Assembly (NCBI GenBank): GCA_021397835.1
Contig: JAJFZO010000747.1
Location: forward strand, 64,501 to 128,500
Origin: Moringa oleifera
Taxonomy: Eukaryota > Streptophyta > Magnoliopsida > Brassicales > Moringaceae
Direction: 5' to 3'
DNA length: 64,000 nucleotides
In this document: piece after piece, positions 49,929 to 63,996 of the stretch
How the letters are laid out: each line of letters starts with the position of its first letter
Position numbering within the stretch: position 1 is the stretch's first letter
Made by a program: the position numbers and the translations under genes
The notes under the pieces: model-generated
What the model saw: only the letters and a program-made list of their open reading frames with translations
Told to the model about the DNA's origin: nothing
Database searches by the model: none

Positions 49929-50786
49929 ATGGCGCAAACAAAGGAGACGACCCCATCCAGGCCGCCATTTCCGTTACCATTGCCGCTGCCTCCTGGCCGC
50001 ATTGACAAGAAGAACCCACAAGAAGCACCCAAGCCTGAAACGCTCGCTGTCTTCTCCCATTTCCCTCCCAAATACCACGTACTTGATAAGGTTCCTGAGG
50101 ATGATAATGATTCTTATTCATCCAGGAAGGAGCCTGAAAACGCTTGCCACGGTGACCCTGATCAATCCCGCGATTACTACCTCGATGACGACGAAGAAAA
50201 CAGAAGTCGGTCTGCATGTTGCTACAAGTGTTGTGCCTGGACTTGCATGGTGGTTTGCCTTTTCCTTCTGATCGTCTTCATTGTTGGGTTAGCAGCTGTG
50301 GCCTTTATCAGATCATCATTGCCCGAAGTCTACCTTACCCGCTACAAGGTTTCTGGCATGGAAGTCGTCACCTCATCCAAAAATTTTGTCTTGAATGCGG
50401 AGGTGAAAGCACTGGTCGAGTTGTCAAACAAAAACGAAAAGACTCTGCTTTATTATAGCCCTCTTATGGCGGATGTCTCAATAGAAAATGTCTGGATGGG
50501 GGGCTCTAAACTTTCAGGATTTACCCAGGGACCTAACAATATGACAACCGTGGTAGTGAGCACCACAACTAAGAAATTGGAAGTCACTGATTTTGATGCC
50601 ACAATATTGACATCAAATTTCAAAAAGAATCAGATGGTTGTCGATGTGATATTGAGAGGAAAAATTGGCGTTGATTTTGGAGGAATTAGACTGCATTTTC
50701 CGCTTGTTATAGCATGCGAGGATGTCAAGCAAGCTGATATTGATCGTGGGGAGAAGCAAAACTGCCATGTTAAAGTCTCCAGTTAG
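49929..50786 (+). CDS. NDR1/HIN1-like (NHL) protein with LEA-2 domain
   Basis: A single-exon gene of 858 nt and 285 aa. The first 95 or so residues are Pro-rich and then acidic (DYYLDDDEENRS) and probably cytosolic. A Cys-rich juxtamembrane segment (CCYKCCAWTCMVV) leads into one transmembrane helix at about 106-128 (FLLIVFIVGLAAVAFI). Residues about 150-260 form an LEA-2-type beta-sandwich: VTSSKNFVLNAEVKALVELSNKN is followed by blocks ending in VDVILRGKIGVDFGGIRLHF. The C-terminus ends KQNCHVKVSS. Family knowledge: NHL proteins are plasma-membrane-associated and linked to defence or stress, but individual functions vary. The start was chosen by the family-like MAQTK N-terminus. Confidence 0.85.
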   Translation: MAQTKETTPSRPPFPLPLPLPPGRIDKKNPQEAPKPETLAVFSHFPPKYHVLDKVPEDDNDSYSSRKEPENACHGDPDQSRDYYLDDDEENRSRSACCYKCCAWTCMVVCLFLLIVFIVGLAAVAFIRSSLPEVYLTRYKVSGMEVVTSSKNFVLNAEVKALVELSNKNEKTLLYYSPLMADVSIENVWMGGSKLSGFTQGPNNMTTVVVSTTTKKLEVTDFDATILTSNFKKNQMVVDVILRGKIGVDFGGIRLHFPLVIACEDVKQADIDRGEKQNCHVKVSS

Positions 50787-52012
50787 AGATAATATCTCCA
50801 AGCAGCTGAGCCATCCTTTCCTTCTTTTGGCTTGTGATGGTTCTGTATGGGTTAAGCAGCGCAGGACTTGATGATTTGTTGATGAAGGTGAAAGTGAGAA
50901 AGAGGTCCTGGATGTGGTAGGCTACTAATTGTCATAGGTTAGGAGATTATATAATTTTCTCACCGGGGAGGTTCTTGTCACTGTCCACAGGCAAGTGAGT
51001 ACATGTTTATATCATGAAATTGTCTGTTTGCAGAGTATATACATGGCATTGTACATAGGCTTAGATGGACTTCTTTCCATACAATGTTTCATTGTCACCA
51101 TATAAATATATGTTATTGACCAATAAGATAATTGTTGGGTAATTTTAGATGCCCTGGGGTTCATGTGATTCTTTTGCTCTTCTGCTTGCATTCATGTGCA
51201 TATTGGCAAGGCTTAATGTTCCTGCAGACCACCATGATTGGGGATGCCTTCTTTATATCATCTTTTTTGTTGTCCGAAGAAGATATGAACAAACAAATAT
51301 CAGCCCTCATGACAAGACAGACATAACGTAGGAATCATTTCAGAGTTGACGAAGCTAATGTAGAACAGTAGAAGGGTAAACATTTTTTACGAGGGAATGA
51401 GAAAACAGAACTTTTTTTTTTTTCATGCTGGGAAACGAGAAGTGGCATATTGTCATATATTGAAAGCTGCAAACTTTGCGTGAAATGGGTTAAAATCATA
51501 AGGGAGAAAATGGTGATGGGGAAATGGGAGAAAACCCGAAAGATGAGGGTTTAGAACGCAAAACAAATGCATTCTAGTGGATAGAACTGCAAGTCTCCTT
51601 TCCCAATTAAAAAATTGAGATGGACGTTCATCTTACGCCAAATGAGTGAAAGAAAATTCTAGAAGCCACCTCCTTTCCGCTCTCTGTCTCTCTCTTTCTC
51701 TGGTCTACATTATTTACCTGTGAATCTGCACCGCAGCTTCCTCTCTAGCCTCTTCTTCTTCTTCGAAGTCTCCGTTCCTCCGACCATCCTCTCATTTCTC
51801 TCTAGGTATGCTTTCCCTCTCTCTCTTTGCATGTGTATCTATGTATAGACGATATCATTGAAGGGGATCTAGGGTGTTTATTGTATGCAAAGTTCCTATT
51901 TTGAAGGGACGGTGAAATTAGTCTGTTGGTTTTGTGATCTGGGTTCACGATCTGGTGCTGATTCAGGCATTTGTCTGGTGAATATAGAGTAATTTTTCTT
52001 GTGTCAAGTATC
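50787..52012. other. Intergenic: NHL 3' UTR and E2 enzyme promoter/leader
   Basis: No gene is seen. A CT-rich leader (about 51.67-51.81 kb) ends CTCTAG before GTATGC at 51806. A 5' UTR intron with its acceptor somewhere in about 51966-52009 is likely but not proven. Confidence 0.45.
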
Positions 52013-54863
<2,851 letters not shown>

Positions 54864-55927
54864 TGGTGACAGATTTCCTTTGACATTTGGAAGAGGTCAT
54901 GACTCTATGGTTCTCCTGTCCTTTAGATAAAAGAAATATGTTAGGATGTTCCTTTTTCCAGGCTGTGTTTTAACTTTGAACCCGAAATTGGTAAGGGACT
55001 CTAGTCATCCCTTTTTGTGAATATATCTGTTTGAAGACATTGAAGAGTGGGAAGCACTGTAATGTAATGGTTGCTATGATGAATCTGACTCTCTGCTTGT
55101 CCGTGAACTCTTTACCTATTATCCAATGCTCAAAATGATGATGTTCTCCCTGGGATTCTTTTAGGAGTTAATAACAGTTTTTCTTGCAGATAACCATTGT
55201 GGTAATGAAGTTGACCAACCATGTTAATTCATTGATGTTGGAATTGGGTGCAATGTGAAAGTATTAGTGGAGAGCCAGAGCCTAATATATTAACCCAGTA
55301 GAGGTTAGAAGAAATGCTCAAATCATTAAGATTTTTTTTTTCACATTTTATGTTTGTAATGTTTGTGTTAGTAGAGATATGGGAAGAATCATCATCTGAT
55401 TTTGTTTGAGAAATTGTAAAATTTGTTGGTAAATCCGTGGATGTTTTCATCATAAGATGCCACCATTGATGTGCGGTAGATGAAGATTGGCAGAGTTATG
55501 GTAGTTGAAAGGAGCTGTGTTCTGCCCATGTAAACATGGCATCTTTAGCGTTATCACTTGTGTGCAACTGTGCAGCTGAGTTGTTTCTGGGCTTCATGCA
55601 TGTGTTGTACACAGTAAAGTTTGAGAAAATCCATGGAGTAATAAGAGGGGAGTTGTAAGGAGCAAAAAGTGAAAAAAAGAAGAGCCAGAGCATGTGGGTG
55701 GTTTTGTGTGTGGAAAACATGGCTGCCTCCTTAGCTTTTTGCAGTAGCTTGATGGTTAGAATGAATACCTGTCCCTATCTATCTATCAGATTCTGGGGTG
55801 TTTATTAATGAGTGGAAAGGGAAAGATTTGAATAATAGGATTGAAAGATGATTAAAAAAATTTCGAAGTGTTTGGCATGGTTTGTAAGGCAAATGTTTAT
55901 GCCTTGGTTGACAAGCAACTTTGGGGC

Positions 55928-55972
55928 CTGGGGTGGGGGTGGGGGTGGGGGTGGGGGTTGGGGTCGGGGAGT
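55928..55972. repeat. Tandem GGGGGT repeat, G-quadruplex-forming potential
   Basis: Tandem GTGGGG-type hexamers followed by GGGTTGGGG and CGGGGAG form several G-runs with loops of one or two bases. The stretch is intergenic, between the E2 and CRF genes. Confidence 0.8.
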
Positions 55973-57443
55973 TTCCCCCTTGTTTCGCTGTGTGATTGCT
56001 CATATCACATCGTACATATGCTGACTCATTGCATCCTCTTGTCTTTGCTTATTGTCTAAGCCAAAACCTACCTGCTACCTCGTGCTTTTTTCCCACCTTT
56101 ACATGGCTTATCTCACTCCTCATTATAATCAAACTTTTCTTTTTATATATTACCTGTTGTTTTCTGCTGCCTCAGTATATACATCCGTTGGAGACAAGGA
56201 GCAAGAAGAATTTTTTTAGGTAAATTTCCAGGTGAAAGCATAAGACTAATAATATATCAATAAGCATGCAGAGTATTGGAAGGTCATCTGAATGAGATCC
56301 GAGTCCAGATATGTAATCACCAAACTGAAAGGTCAATACCCAGCTGATTATTTGAGCTAATGCTCTTATCATGGTAATGCGTAATTCTCCTCTCCACCCA
56401 AAGCGAAAATCAATCTATTGTTACAGACACAGAGACCTATTCAGAGGGTGTGAAAATATTTCCAGCACTGGTTTTATCCGACTGAGAATGGATATGGAAT
56501 TTCAACATGCAGAATAGCATAATCTTCATTGTATCACGCGTCCCAAAGTCATTGCCTTCTATGCCTCTTCCTCGAACTTCGCCCATGCATCATGCATGGT
56601 CGGTTCTCTTCCCTCTCCTTCACCACACCGTTTTGTGTGCCCCAGCCCCCCAAGGCAGTCATCTTCTGTGGCACCGTCTCCATCGTCTAACAAGACAGCA
56701 ACCAAGATACAGTGTTTCTGCTCTGCATCCCAATCAGATTGTTTTCTTACCTTTAGTTTAAGGAAGAGTTTTTGGTTCTCAAAATTGAAAATTTTGGGAG
56801 TAGAACAATACTTGACCTTACCTGCTCCACTTTTTTGGAAACTTCTTTGCTTGTTGGACTAGGTCTGCTCCATGTCTTCATGGTACTTGCACTGTGATGG
56901 TGATGAGTTAGTGGAGACGACATGAGAGATGGACTTTGCCCATCCAAATGGGAATTTCCTCTGGTAGTTAGTGTAATAATCGGACAGCCAAGAGGCGCCA
57001 CTTTTGACACGTCAATAGAGGTAGCTAGATTCAGTGCAAGTGTTCTCTCCCAGTCTCCACTCACGCACCACCACAATGACCCACCACCAAGCCTACAATT
57101 CAACGCCCCACACTTCACTCAAATAATAGTTTAGCCTCCGTGCACTATATATACCCTTATCTTCTCCCTCCTTCACTTCATTTCTTCTTAATCCCTTATC
57201 TTTCCTCTCTTTTCAAGCTGGTCTGCAACCTTTACTATTTTATATTACCCTACGATTAAGGTTCTGTTGACCCTTTCCCGCCAAGAGGGTTACACTCTCT
57301 GCAACCTCAGTGCACCGCTAGCTATATTGGCAGCTCGTGGGTGTGTGTCTGTGTCGGGTTCTCTCCTTTTGTCCACTTGTCCTCACCCCATATATCCTCT
57401 GCCCACAAACCCTTCAAAGTTTCCCCTTTTTCCTGCAATTTGC

Positions 57444-57575
57444 ATGCGTATCGCACCTCACTCAGATTCTTTCACTCTGATCGAGATATCTTCAACACTG
57501 TTACCTCTTTAATTACCTCTGCTCCCCTCAAACAGAGCTTCCATGTACTATGGTTTTACCCCCATGTCCTCTTGA
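57444..57575 (+). promoter_or_regulatory. Upstream ORFs in the CRF leader
   Basis: An ATG at 57444 opens a 22-codon uORF ending TAA at 57510-57512. An ATG at 57543 opens a 10-codon uORF ending TGA at about 57573-57575. An in-frame ATG at 57550 would extend the CRF protein by 27 residues. Translation control is inferred only. Confidence 0.4.
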
Positions 57576-57630
57576 CCCGCTACCCAGTTCTATCTCTTGT
57601 TCTTTTAACCCCTTGGTTTCTGGACAAACC

Positions 57631-58482
57631 ATGGCCAAGTTTTCCCAGCACGTGGTCACCACCAGCAAGGTCGTTTACGATCAGCACCCTCCCACTTTCC
57701 ATGACCCTCTTCCTCTGAAGTTACACCAAAGGTGCGTCAGAGTCATCCTCACCGACGCCGATGCCACGGATTCTTCCAGCGACGACGAAGAGGAGAGGCG
57801 ACTGAAGCCTCTACGCAGAGTAAAGAGACACGTACGAGAAATCAACTTTGACCCAGCTCCAGCTCGGAGTAGATTGCCCGATCAAGAGCTATCAAAGAGG
57901 AGACAGACGAGATTAGCGGTTTCTGAGGTCACTCGCCGGAAAAAGTACAGGGGTGTGCGCCAGAGGCCTTGGGGCAAGTGGGCTGCAGAGATCCGAGACC
58001 CGACAAAGAGAAAGCGGGTGTGGCTGGGCACCTACGACACCGCAGAGGAAGCAGCCGCAGTTTACGATAAAGCTGCTGTTAAGCTAAAGGGATGTGACGC
58101 CGTTACAAACTTTCCCAACCTGGGTGTAACAGAGACGACGGTGATTGAGAGTGCAAGGGAAGGGTTTGAGTCTCTGAGCACGGCGACGGTGATTGAGAGT
58201 CAACGGGAAGGGTTTGAGTCTCCGAGCACGGCGACGGTGATTGAGAGTCAACGGGAAGGGTTTGAGTCTCCGAGCACGGTGACGTCATCGCCCACGTCAG
58301 TCCTCCGTTACAAAGAGTTGAGACCGTTGGATGGCCTCGGTTACTGCGACGTTGACCCGTTGGGTTTCGGGATTGACTTGGCCTTAGAGCTGCCGGACTT
58401 TATGTTGCCCGGAAAGAGCTTCGTGATGGAAGAGTTCGGGGAGCTGGACGTGGAGGATTTCTCATCGGAAGCCACTCCTTGA
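57631..58482 (+). CDS. AP2/ERF transcription factor, cytokinin response factor (CRF) type
   Basis: A single-exon gene of 852 nt and 283 aa from the ATG at 57631; an in-frame ATG at 57550 could add 27 residues, but [14 protein letters not shown] fits the CRF N-terminus better. A CRF-type motif lies at about 30-75 ([19 protein letters not shown], then [10 protein letters not shown]). The AP2/ERF domain spans about 102-162 with [32 protein letters not shown] and a final VTNFPN. A C-terminal SPTSVL motif matches the putative MAP kinase site of group VI CRFs. The region at about residues 170-217 holds three copies of a 16-residue repeat. Family knowledge: CRFs bind GCC-box DNA and act downstream of cytokinin; some respond to stress. 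The 5' leader carries two other ATGs. Confidence 0.88.
   Translation: MAKFSQHVVTTSKVVYDQHPPTFHDPLPLKLHQRCVRVILTDADATDSSSDDEEERRLKPLRRVKRHVREINFDPAPARSRLPDQELSKRRQTRLAVSEVTRRKKYRGVRQRPWGKWAAEIRDPTKRKRVWLGTYDTAEEAAAVYDKAAVKLKGCDAVTNFPNLGVTETTVIESAREGFESLSTATVIESQREGFESPSTATVIESQREGFESPSTVTSSPTSVLRYKELRPLDGLGYCDVDPLGFGIDLALELPDFMLPGKSFVMEEFGELDVEDFSSEATP
58138..58281 (+). repeat. In-frame 48-bp minisatellite (3 copies) in the CRF coding region
   Basis: Three tandem 48-bp units, 58138-58185, 58186-58233 and 58234-58281, encode 16-residue repeats of the form TVIES..REGFES.STA. Units 2 and 3 are nearly identical and unit 1 is more diverged. The repeat lies after the AP2 domain, and copy number stays in frame. 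Confidence 0.9.
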
Positions 58483-60420
58483 GATTGAAAGGGCAAGCAG
58501 TTGGGCCTTGTTTGGTTAATAGAGATAGGAATTTGCAGGGGATTTGGGATCGGAAAGGTGCAGCGTGAGATTAGTGTAATTATGGCGGGAGTTTACTGTA
58601 TCGATACAGATTTTTGTCACTGTTGGGTATTTTGTTTTGTGATTGTATAATGTCTCGTTACTATTCCTTGTGTTGTAACGCGTGACAGGGAATATAGTAA
58701 TACCATTACGTTATTTAGTGTATGAATGAAGGTTTGGTCCGTTCCATTACGTACATGCCATGTTATTTGTTAATTGCCTAGCTGAGACTTGATGGTAGCA
58801 GTGATCCATTGGATAACCATGGCATAATCGGAATTTCACTTTGCATAAAAAGATAAAACACGTGTTTTGGCGGAGGGAAGTCATCAATTGGTCAAGTCAT
58901 GAGGTTGAGTTTTGTCGGACCATAATTTAGTTGGCTTTCTTCTTTTTCTCAAAAGCATATGCGCATTTCACATGCTACTCATTTTTTTTTTTTTTGGCTG
59001 AAGACGAAATTATTTGGCAATTCCAATCCCCCTCAAATCACGCTTCCCTTGTCACAACATAAATATACATAGGTCTTATCTGTTGCTGAGTTCAAATAGG
59101 GGCAGTCGTGAGTGACTGCGAATTTGGTGCAGAATAGGGGGAGAGGGCCGGTGTGTGGCTAACAAGAAAGAAGGGCCCATAGTGGTGGGTCAGGTCCACG
59201 CATTCGAATATCCTGACACTGGCGAGGAACCAAACAAATATCGGTGTTTACCGGCGGCTGCTGCCCCCAGTGAAAGTGATGCCGATGGGGTTTCTTGCTC
59301 AATGTCAAAATAAGTGATGGGATTCGGTAGGTCCCAAGGTTGGTCACCAAACAGATACGAAATTAACGAGTCCACACCACACCACTCTACCGCCCTATAA
59401 GCGACAGCCGCCTCCCACTAACGCCATTTTCATTTTTTATTTTTTTCAAATGGATACACTCCCCTGCTATCATCTATTATCTACTTGGCGTCCGATGGAA
59501 GTGGTGAGGTATCAGCCTACTTACTCACCCAATCACACTCTGCTCTCTGTAACTCTTTACATGTGCCTTCTGCTTGCTTACTCCACAACCCAAATATCTA
59601 GTATTCACACAGCCAGTGTCACTAAGGCTGCGAGGGTATCCATTGCTCAAATGGCATGAACTTGCAGAGCATCCGCATGTATTCTGCAGACCCAGGTGGA
59701 ACACGCTGCTCTTCTTTTCATTTTCTTTTACAGGGAAAGCATGCATTACATCCAGCACAGACTGAATTGCGTTTGGATTTGCTTTGTCCAATCATATTTC
59801 AGGCATTAGATCCCATCTCTGTCTCAAATGTAGAGGCCGCCAAAGATATTAATTCACCCCCAGGCTCTTGAGGGCCCATTTGCTTTTGCTTGAGCAAGAC
59901 AAAATACAGTATTAATCAAGGAGCAGAGAAATTCCAATCAGGTGCATCTCCCACTTAGCGAGAACGGGAAGATAAGATCAAAGCATCACACACACAACAG
60001 TTCCATAACTCATCAAAGTCTCCTTTTTCAAGGATGATGCCAAGTCAATTCCTAGAGTGAGGTTTCTTTATTAGCTATAGACATGTATCTTTTATATCAG
60101 ACAGGCCCATAATCAGTAAAGTAATATCACAAAATCTTAAAATTGACTTAGCCTTGTGATCATGTGCCAATGCCAGTAGCAGGGACCTTTTGCTTAGGAG
60201 GGGACTGGATGCACCATAAAAGACTTGCATATAATACAAAAAACCAAACAAAAAAGGTAAAAGAAAGAAACTTCTTGGAAATGTCAGGCAGGCCAAAATT
60301 ACAATATGGTGGGATGACTTTTCTTTGCTGCAAATGGACAAATCCAACCCCTCTGCTCCTTCCTTTTATGACCGTACAAAAACCAGATTGGCTGATTCAA
60401 ATATAATTAAAAAGTCTGCC
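58483..60420. other. Intergenic, CRF 3' flank
   Basis: No gene is seen. Several frames (for example minus strand 59190-59375) have no ATG or family signal. The stretch holds AT-rich DNA and a T-run near 58983. Confidence 0.45.
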
Positions 60421-61440
60421 TGGGAGCAAAGAAATACATGGTTTGACCAAAACCGAAACTCCTTCCCCAAATTACCTTACAAAAGCTGCCATCTGTTTGT
60501 CCGTCGCTGAACCGAGGACAACTTTTACAAGCTCAAGTAACTTTTGGAAATGAAATCTACATATACACACTCTTCTTTCAACATCTGCGTGTACATATGC
60601 GGGAAAGTAGATTGAATGACAGAATAAAATAGTAGAGAAAAGTCTACAGATGCAATTCTCTTCTTCCCCTCGGATGGGTAGGGGTAGCCTTGGGGCTTAG
60701 GTGTCCAGGAGCAAGCAAATTTGCTCCTTTCTAAACACCAACAACTGTCACCAAACTACAAGAAAAGACAGCTTAATCAGGACAAGAATGAAATAGAAAG
60801 AAAAATACGAATTTGCGACTTCAGAGTGCACATTACAGTTTTTTCATTGGTTAAATTGGTGGAGATCAATCACGAAGGTCTAAGTAGTAGTCCCAACAAT
60901 CATAGATCACTAGTAACATCCTCTTTCTTAAATATAATTACTCTCCTGATCATCTCTTAATTTGTATAATGGACATTGGAAAGAGTCCCACATCTGCAGT
61001 ATGGATTTAGGGACTTATATACAATTAAGGACCAAGCTAGCTAGAGCTGAGTGCTAAGAGACTTGGCCATTAATCTAGCCTTCACGTGTTATTAGTTCAC
61101 TTATGACTTAACAATGCCAAAATATGTAGTAGCAACTAGCAAACCTATTGTGCTGCCACATCCAAGATGCTAGGATACATCAAAGCCACAAATGGTAGCA
61201 ATTTAAGCAACAAAGCAAATTAAGCCACTGCATGAGGCTAAAAGTATGTGAAGATGAGCTTAGCCTGCTACTATGAAGCATAGTTTTGCAATTCCTGAGA
61301 GCGACGTTAGAACTTCAGTTACGGCTTTGCTTTCCAACCAAGCATCCGAATTTGGTTGAAACCCAGTCCAGTGGCTCCTTGGCTGGCCTTCCTGAAAATG
61401 TGATTGAGTAATGCAAGGCCTTTTGAAATTCGATTTATTG
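60421..61440. repeat. Diverged duplication, copy 1 (blocks X and Y)
   Basis: Block X (about 60420-60700) and block Y (about 61190-61440) each recur downstream in the same order and orientation (X' about 61950-62210, Y' about 63740-64000). X shares TGGTTTGACCAAAACC and AGTAGATTGAAT with X'. Y shares CTACTATGAAGCATAGTTTT with Y'. Divergence is roughly 15-25 percent. Confidence 0.75.
61263..61420 (-). CDS. Possible coding exon, copy 1, uncharacterised (partial)
   Basis: The minus-strand reading ends SDAWLESKAVTEVLTSLSG, then IAKLCFIVAG and a stop near 61263. The second copy at 63810-63996 keeps this C-terminal segment with mostly third-position differences. That pattern suggests past or present coding selection, but no family is recognised, and no splice structure upstream was worked out. 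Confidence 0.3.
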
Positions 61441-62210
61441 CAACAAAGAGATGTTCCAGCAGGGATAGTCTCCCTGGAGTTGTTATGATCTGCTATATCT
61501 AAATTCAGCCTTCTGATCATGCTTCACAATGAAAGGCAGATCTTATGAGTCTGAAGATAATGCTAGGACTATGTAAGATTTATATCTGCAACAAAAGGGA
61601 GAATTCATGGGCGAGAAACTACACCATCGATTTCTTTGCCTTCCTCCATTGCCTAATGTACGGTAAAAGGAAAGCCCATTTCTCCGTATTCCACATCATG
61701 TATCGACCTATACTAACAAGGGAAAGGTCCTGCCAAGGCTCTTGGCAATCTTCCTCCCTGTGCTAAGGCCTTCACCCAATGCAGAAGCTTGAACTTGTCA
61801 ATCCTGATAATTTGGCCATTGCATTCAAAGCATACTCAAAGCAAAGTAAACAGGGCATAGTCTGGGCCTGAACTACGGTTCGATTCATTATGCTGTCATG
61901 TGGTAACTTGGTGTGCAAGTTTAGAGATCAAGAAAGTCCAAGAAAGCTGGCTTGAGGCTGCTGAATTCCAATGGTTTGACCAAAACCAGGAGTCCATTAA
62001 CCAAATTTTCTTACGAACGCTGTCCATTGCTGAGCCATCAAGATGGTCCATACAGGCTTTTCAGCTGTCCTGTACAAGCTTAAGTAACTTTCGGAAATGT
62101 AATCAAACATATGCACAGTTATCTCAGCATCTGCATCTACGTGTATATGGAGGAAAGTAGATTGAATAGTAGAGAAAAATCAGTGGACGTAATTCTAAGT
62201 TGTTGTGGTC

Positions 62211-63140
62211 TCAATAAATAGCCTCATCACTCATGCCAGGTTTTTTCTTATTATGTGATATTTTACGCTTGCTTCCCCACCCGCACAACCTTCTCTTTTT
62301 TAAACCTCCCTAAGTTTTTGATGTTTGAACATAAAGCTTATGGTTGGTCAGAGTTGCTCCTATTCTGTCTCTGTTTTTAATTAATTGCGCATGATTTTTC
62401 ATTTGATGTTTTTCAAATTATGAGATTCTTAATCTTGAACGTTAACTGATGTTATGATGGTGGTGTCTACCGACATGGACTCCAAGCTTCTTTTGAATAT
62501 TTTGGTGATAAGGTTTTCTAAGTTGCATTTGTGGGTGCATGATTCTAAGCTTTATTTGTCCGTCTGTCTTCTTTTACTCATTGGATCTGTCATTCATCAA
62601 CTCCTCTCTCTCTGACACACGCACTTTCTTGCTCTATGCTTCTTTACTGTTAATGCTGCAAAGGCCTGTGATGACTGAAGGAAGGGCCTACATCGTCAGA
62701 TTGTCTCATGACAGAGATGAAATAGTTCTGAGGCCTAGTGGTGTCGGTCAAAATTGCAGAGACATTTGTCCTTTTATTTGTTTTTAATAAATGTTTCATT
62801 TCAAATGATGAGATGTAAGTGAACAGGAGTTTAGGTGAATTTAGCCATTTCTTTGCTAGCTGCAGGTCGGTTGTGTGATATGGTTTTACCCGGATGCATA
62901 AATGTTGCCATGGTAGTTTTCTTTCACGCTCAAAATTTTACTTTTAAATTTTGTTGTTATTTTTGGCTTTCTTCTGCTTTATGCCGAACCTTCAACAAGG
63001 AGGCTTGGGATCATTTAAACTCCATGTTCCCACAAGCAGCAGTTGCTGCAAACCGGAAGAAGGCACCATCTCTCTGTTTTTTCTTCTGTTTTTTTTTTTT
63101 TTTTCAGGTTGTTGATGACCGTTTTGTTGAGCTAGATAAG
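62211..63140. other. Unassigned DNA between X' and the promoter-like region
   Basis: Open frames at 62539-62787 and 62835-63251 have no recognised family, and the second runs through a T-rich tract. I see no gene I can support here. Confidence 0.4.
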
Positions 63141-63146
63141 AACTTT

Positions 63147-63239
63147 CACGTGGACCAATCACGGCGTTCCAGCTCGTTTAACGAAAGATCCACGTGGCTT
63201 GATCCGTTGAAGGCGGAAAGCCTCGTTTCCCTATATATA
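63147..63239 (+). promoter_or_regulatory. Promoter-like region: two CACGTGG boxes, CCAAT and TATA box
   Basis: CACGTGG at 63147-63153, CCAAT at 63155-63159, CACGTGG at 63191-63197 and TATATATA at 63232-63239 are spaced as in a plant promoter. A GA-rich leader-like stretch follows, and a possible GT donor is near 63350. The paired ACGTGG boxes are ABRE/G-box-like, so stress or light control is plausible. The transcript itself was not found. Confidence 0.5.
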
Positions 63240-63603
63240 CCCAGGTGGTGAAGCCCGTCTCACAGAACGAGATTTCAAGCCAAATTGGAGACGAGAGAGA
63301 GAGTGAGAGTTCTTGAGTGATCTTCATTGCATTTGAAAGAGCCCTCAAGTACGATTAGATTCATACACTTTTCTTGTTGTTTGTTACTCATTTTAGTTGA
63401 GTGATTGAGGGTGGAAAAAGAGAGGTGCTGTAAAATGTCAAGATTGACGCTGTATGGTTTTCTTGGAAAAAAATTCAGTTTCTTGGCTTAATTAATTCAT
63501 GGTGTGCACATGAAAGATTAGTCAGTCTTCTACAACTTTTATTTATATTTCATTTCTTTACAACCCAATATTCTTGATTAAAGAAGAAGATTACTAACAA
63601 AGC

Positions 63604-63717
63604 CTACTGCTGCTGGGGTGGCTGCTGGCTTTCTGCAGAAACTCTACTGTGCATTTGGTTCAAATTCTGGGCATTCCTGATGTCTCCAAGTTGCTGCAAC
63701 TCGTCAATCTGCTGCTT
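63604..63717 (-). CDS. Possible C-terminal exon, Gln-rich end, uncharacterised (partial)
   Basis: On the minus strand an open frame of about 37 codons ends with a TAG at 63604-63606. It reads QQIDELQQLGDIRNAQNL and finishes SAESQQPPQQQ. Composition and a possible AG acceptor near 63718 resemble a final exon of a Gln-rich protein. It could not be joined in frame to the Y' frame at 63.81 kb. No family is recognised. Confidence 0.35.
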   Translation of the reverse strand, partial: KQQIDELQQLGDIRNAQNLNQMHSRVSAESQQPPQQQ

Positions 63718-63809
63718 TCATTACACTTCACTTATTGGTGCGATTAAAAATGGTAGTAATTCTAAGTAGCAAAGCAAGTTAAGGCAGCATGTGTGAGACT
63801 AACAGAATG

Positions 63810-63996
63810 TCAAGATGAGCTTAGCCTGCTACTATGAAGCATAGTTTTGCAATGCCTGAGAGAGATGTCAGAACTTCAGTTACCTCTTTGCTTTCCAACC
63901 AAGCATCACAATTTCGTTGAAACCCAGTCCTATGGCTCTTTGACTGGGGATCCTGAAATGGTGGTGGTTGAGTAATGGCCTTTTGAAATTCCATTT
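63810..63996 (-). CDS. Possible coding exon, copy 2, uncharacterised (partial)
   Basis: The minus-strand frame reads MEFQKAITQPPPF, then CDAWLESKEVTEVLTSLSG, and ends IAKLCFIVAG with a TAA near 63810. It is the partner of the frame at 61263-61420. The C-terminal half differs from copy 1 mainly at silent sites. The frame could belong to a gene continuing past the window end, or to a non-coding repeat. Confidence 0.35.

Larger units (their letters stand above)
54864..57630. other. Intergenic: E2 3' UTR, then promoter and leader of the CRF gene
   Basis: No coding region is supported until the ERF gene. A GGGGT repeat lies at 55931-55960. A TATA box (CTATATATA) near 57145 precedes a leader of about 450 bases that contains upstream ATGs. 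Confidence 0.5.

Noticed and set aside
59190..59375. 61-codon minus-strand frame near the CRF 3' flank
   Set aside because: It has no ATG start and no family resemblance.
60075..60347. 90-codon minus-strand hydrophobic frame
   Set aside because: Hydrophobicity comes from AT-rich DNA; no splice or family support.
61870..61890. B-box-like GGTTCGATTC
   Set aside because: No A-box at tRNA spacing and no cloverleaf fold; likely chance.
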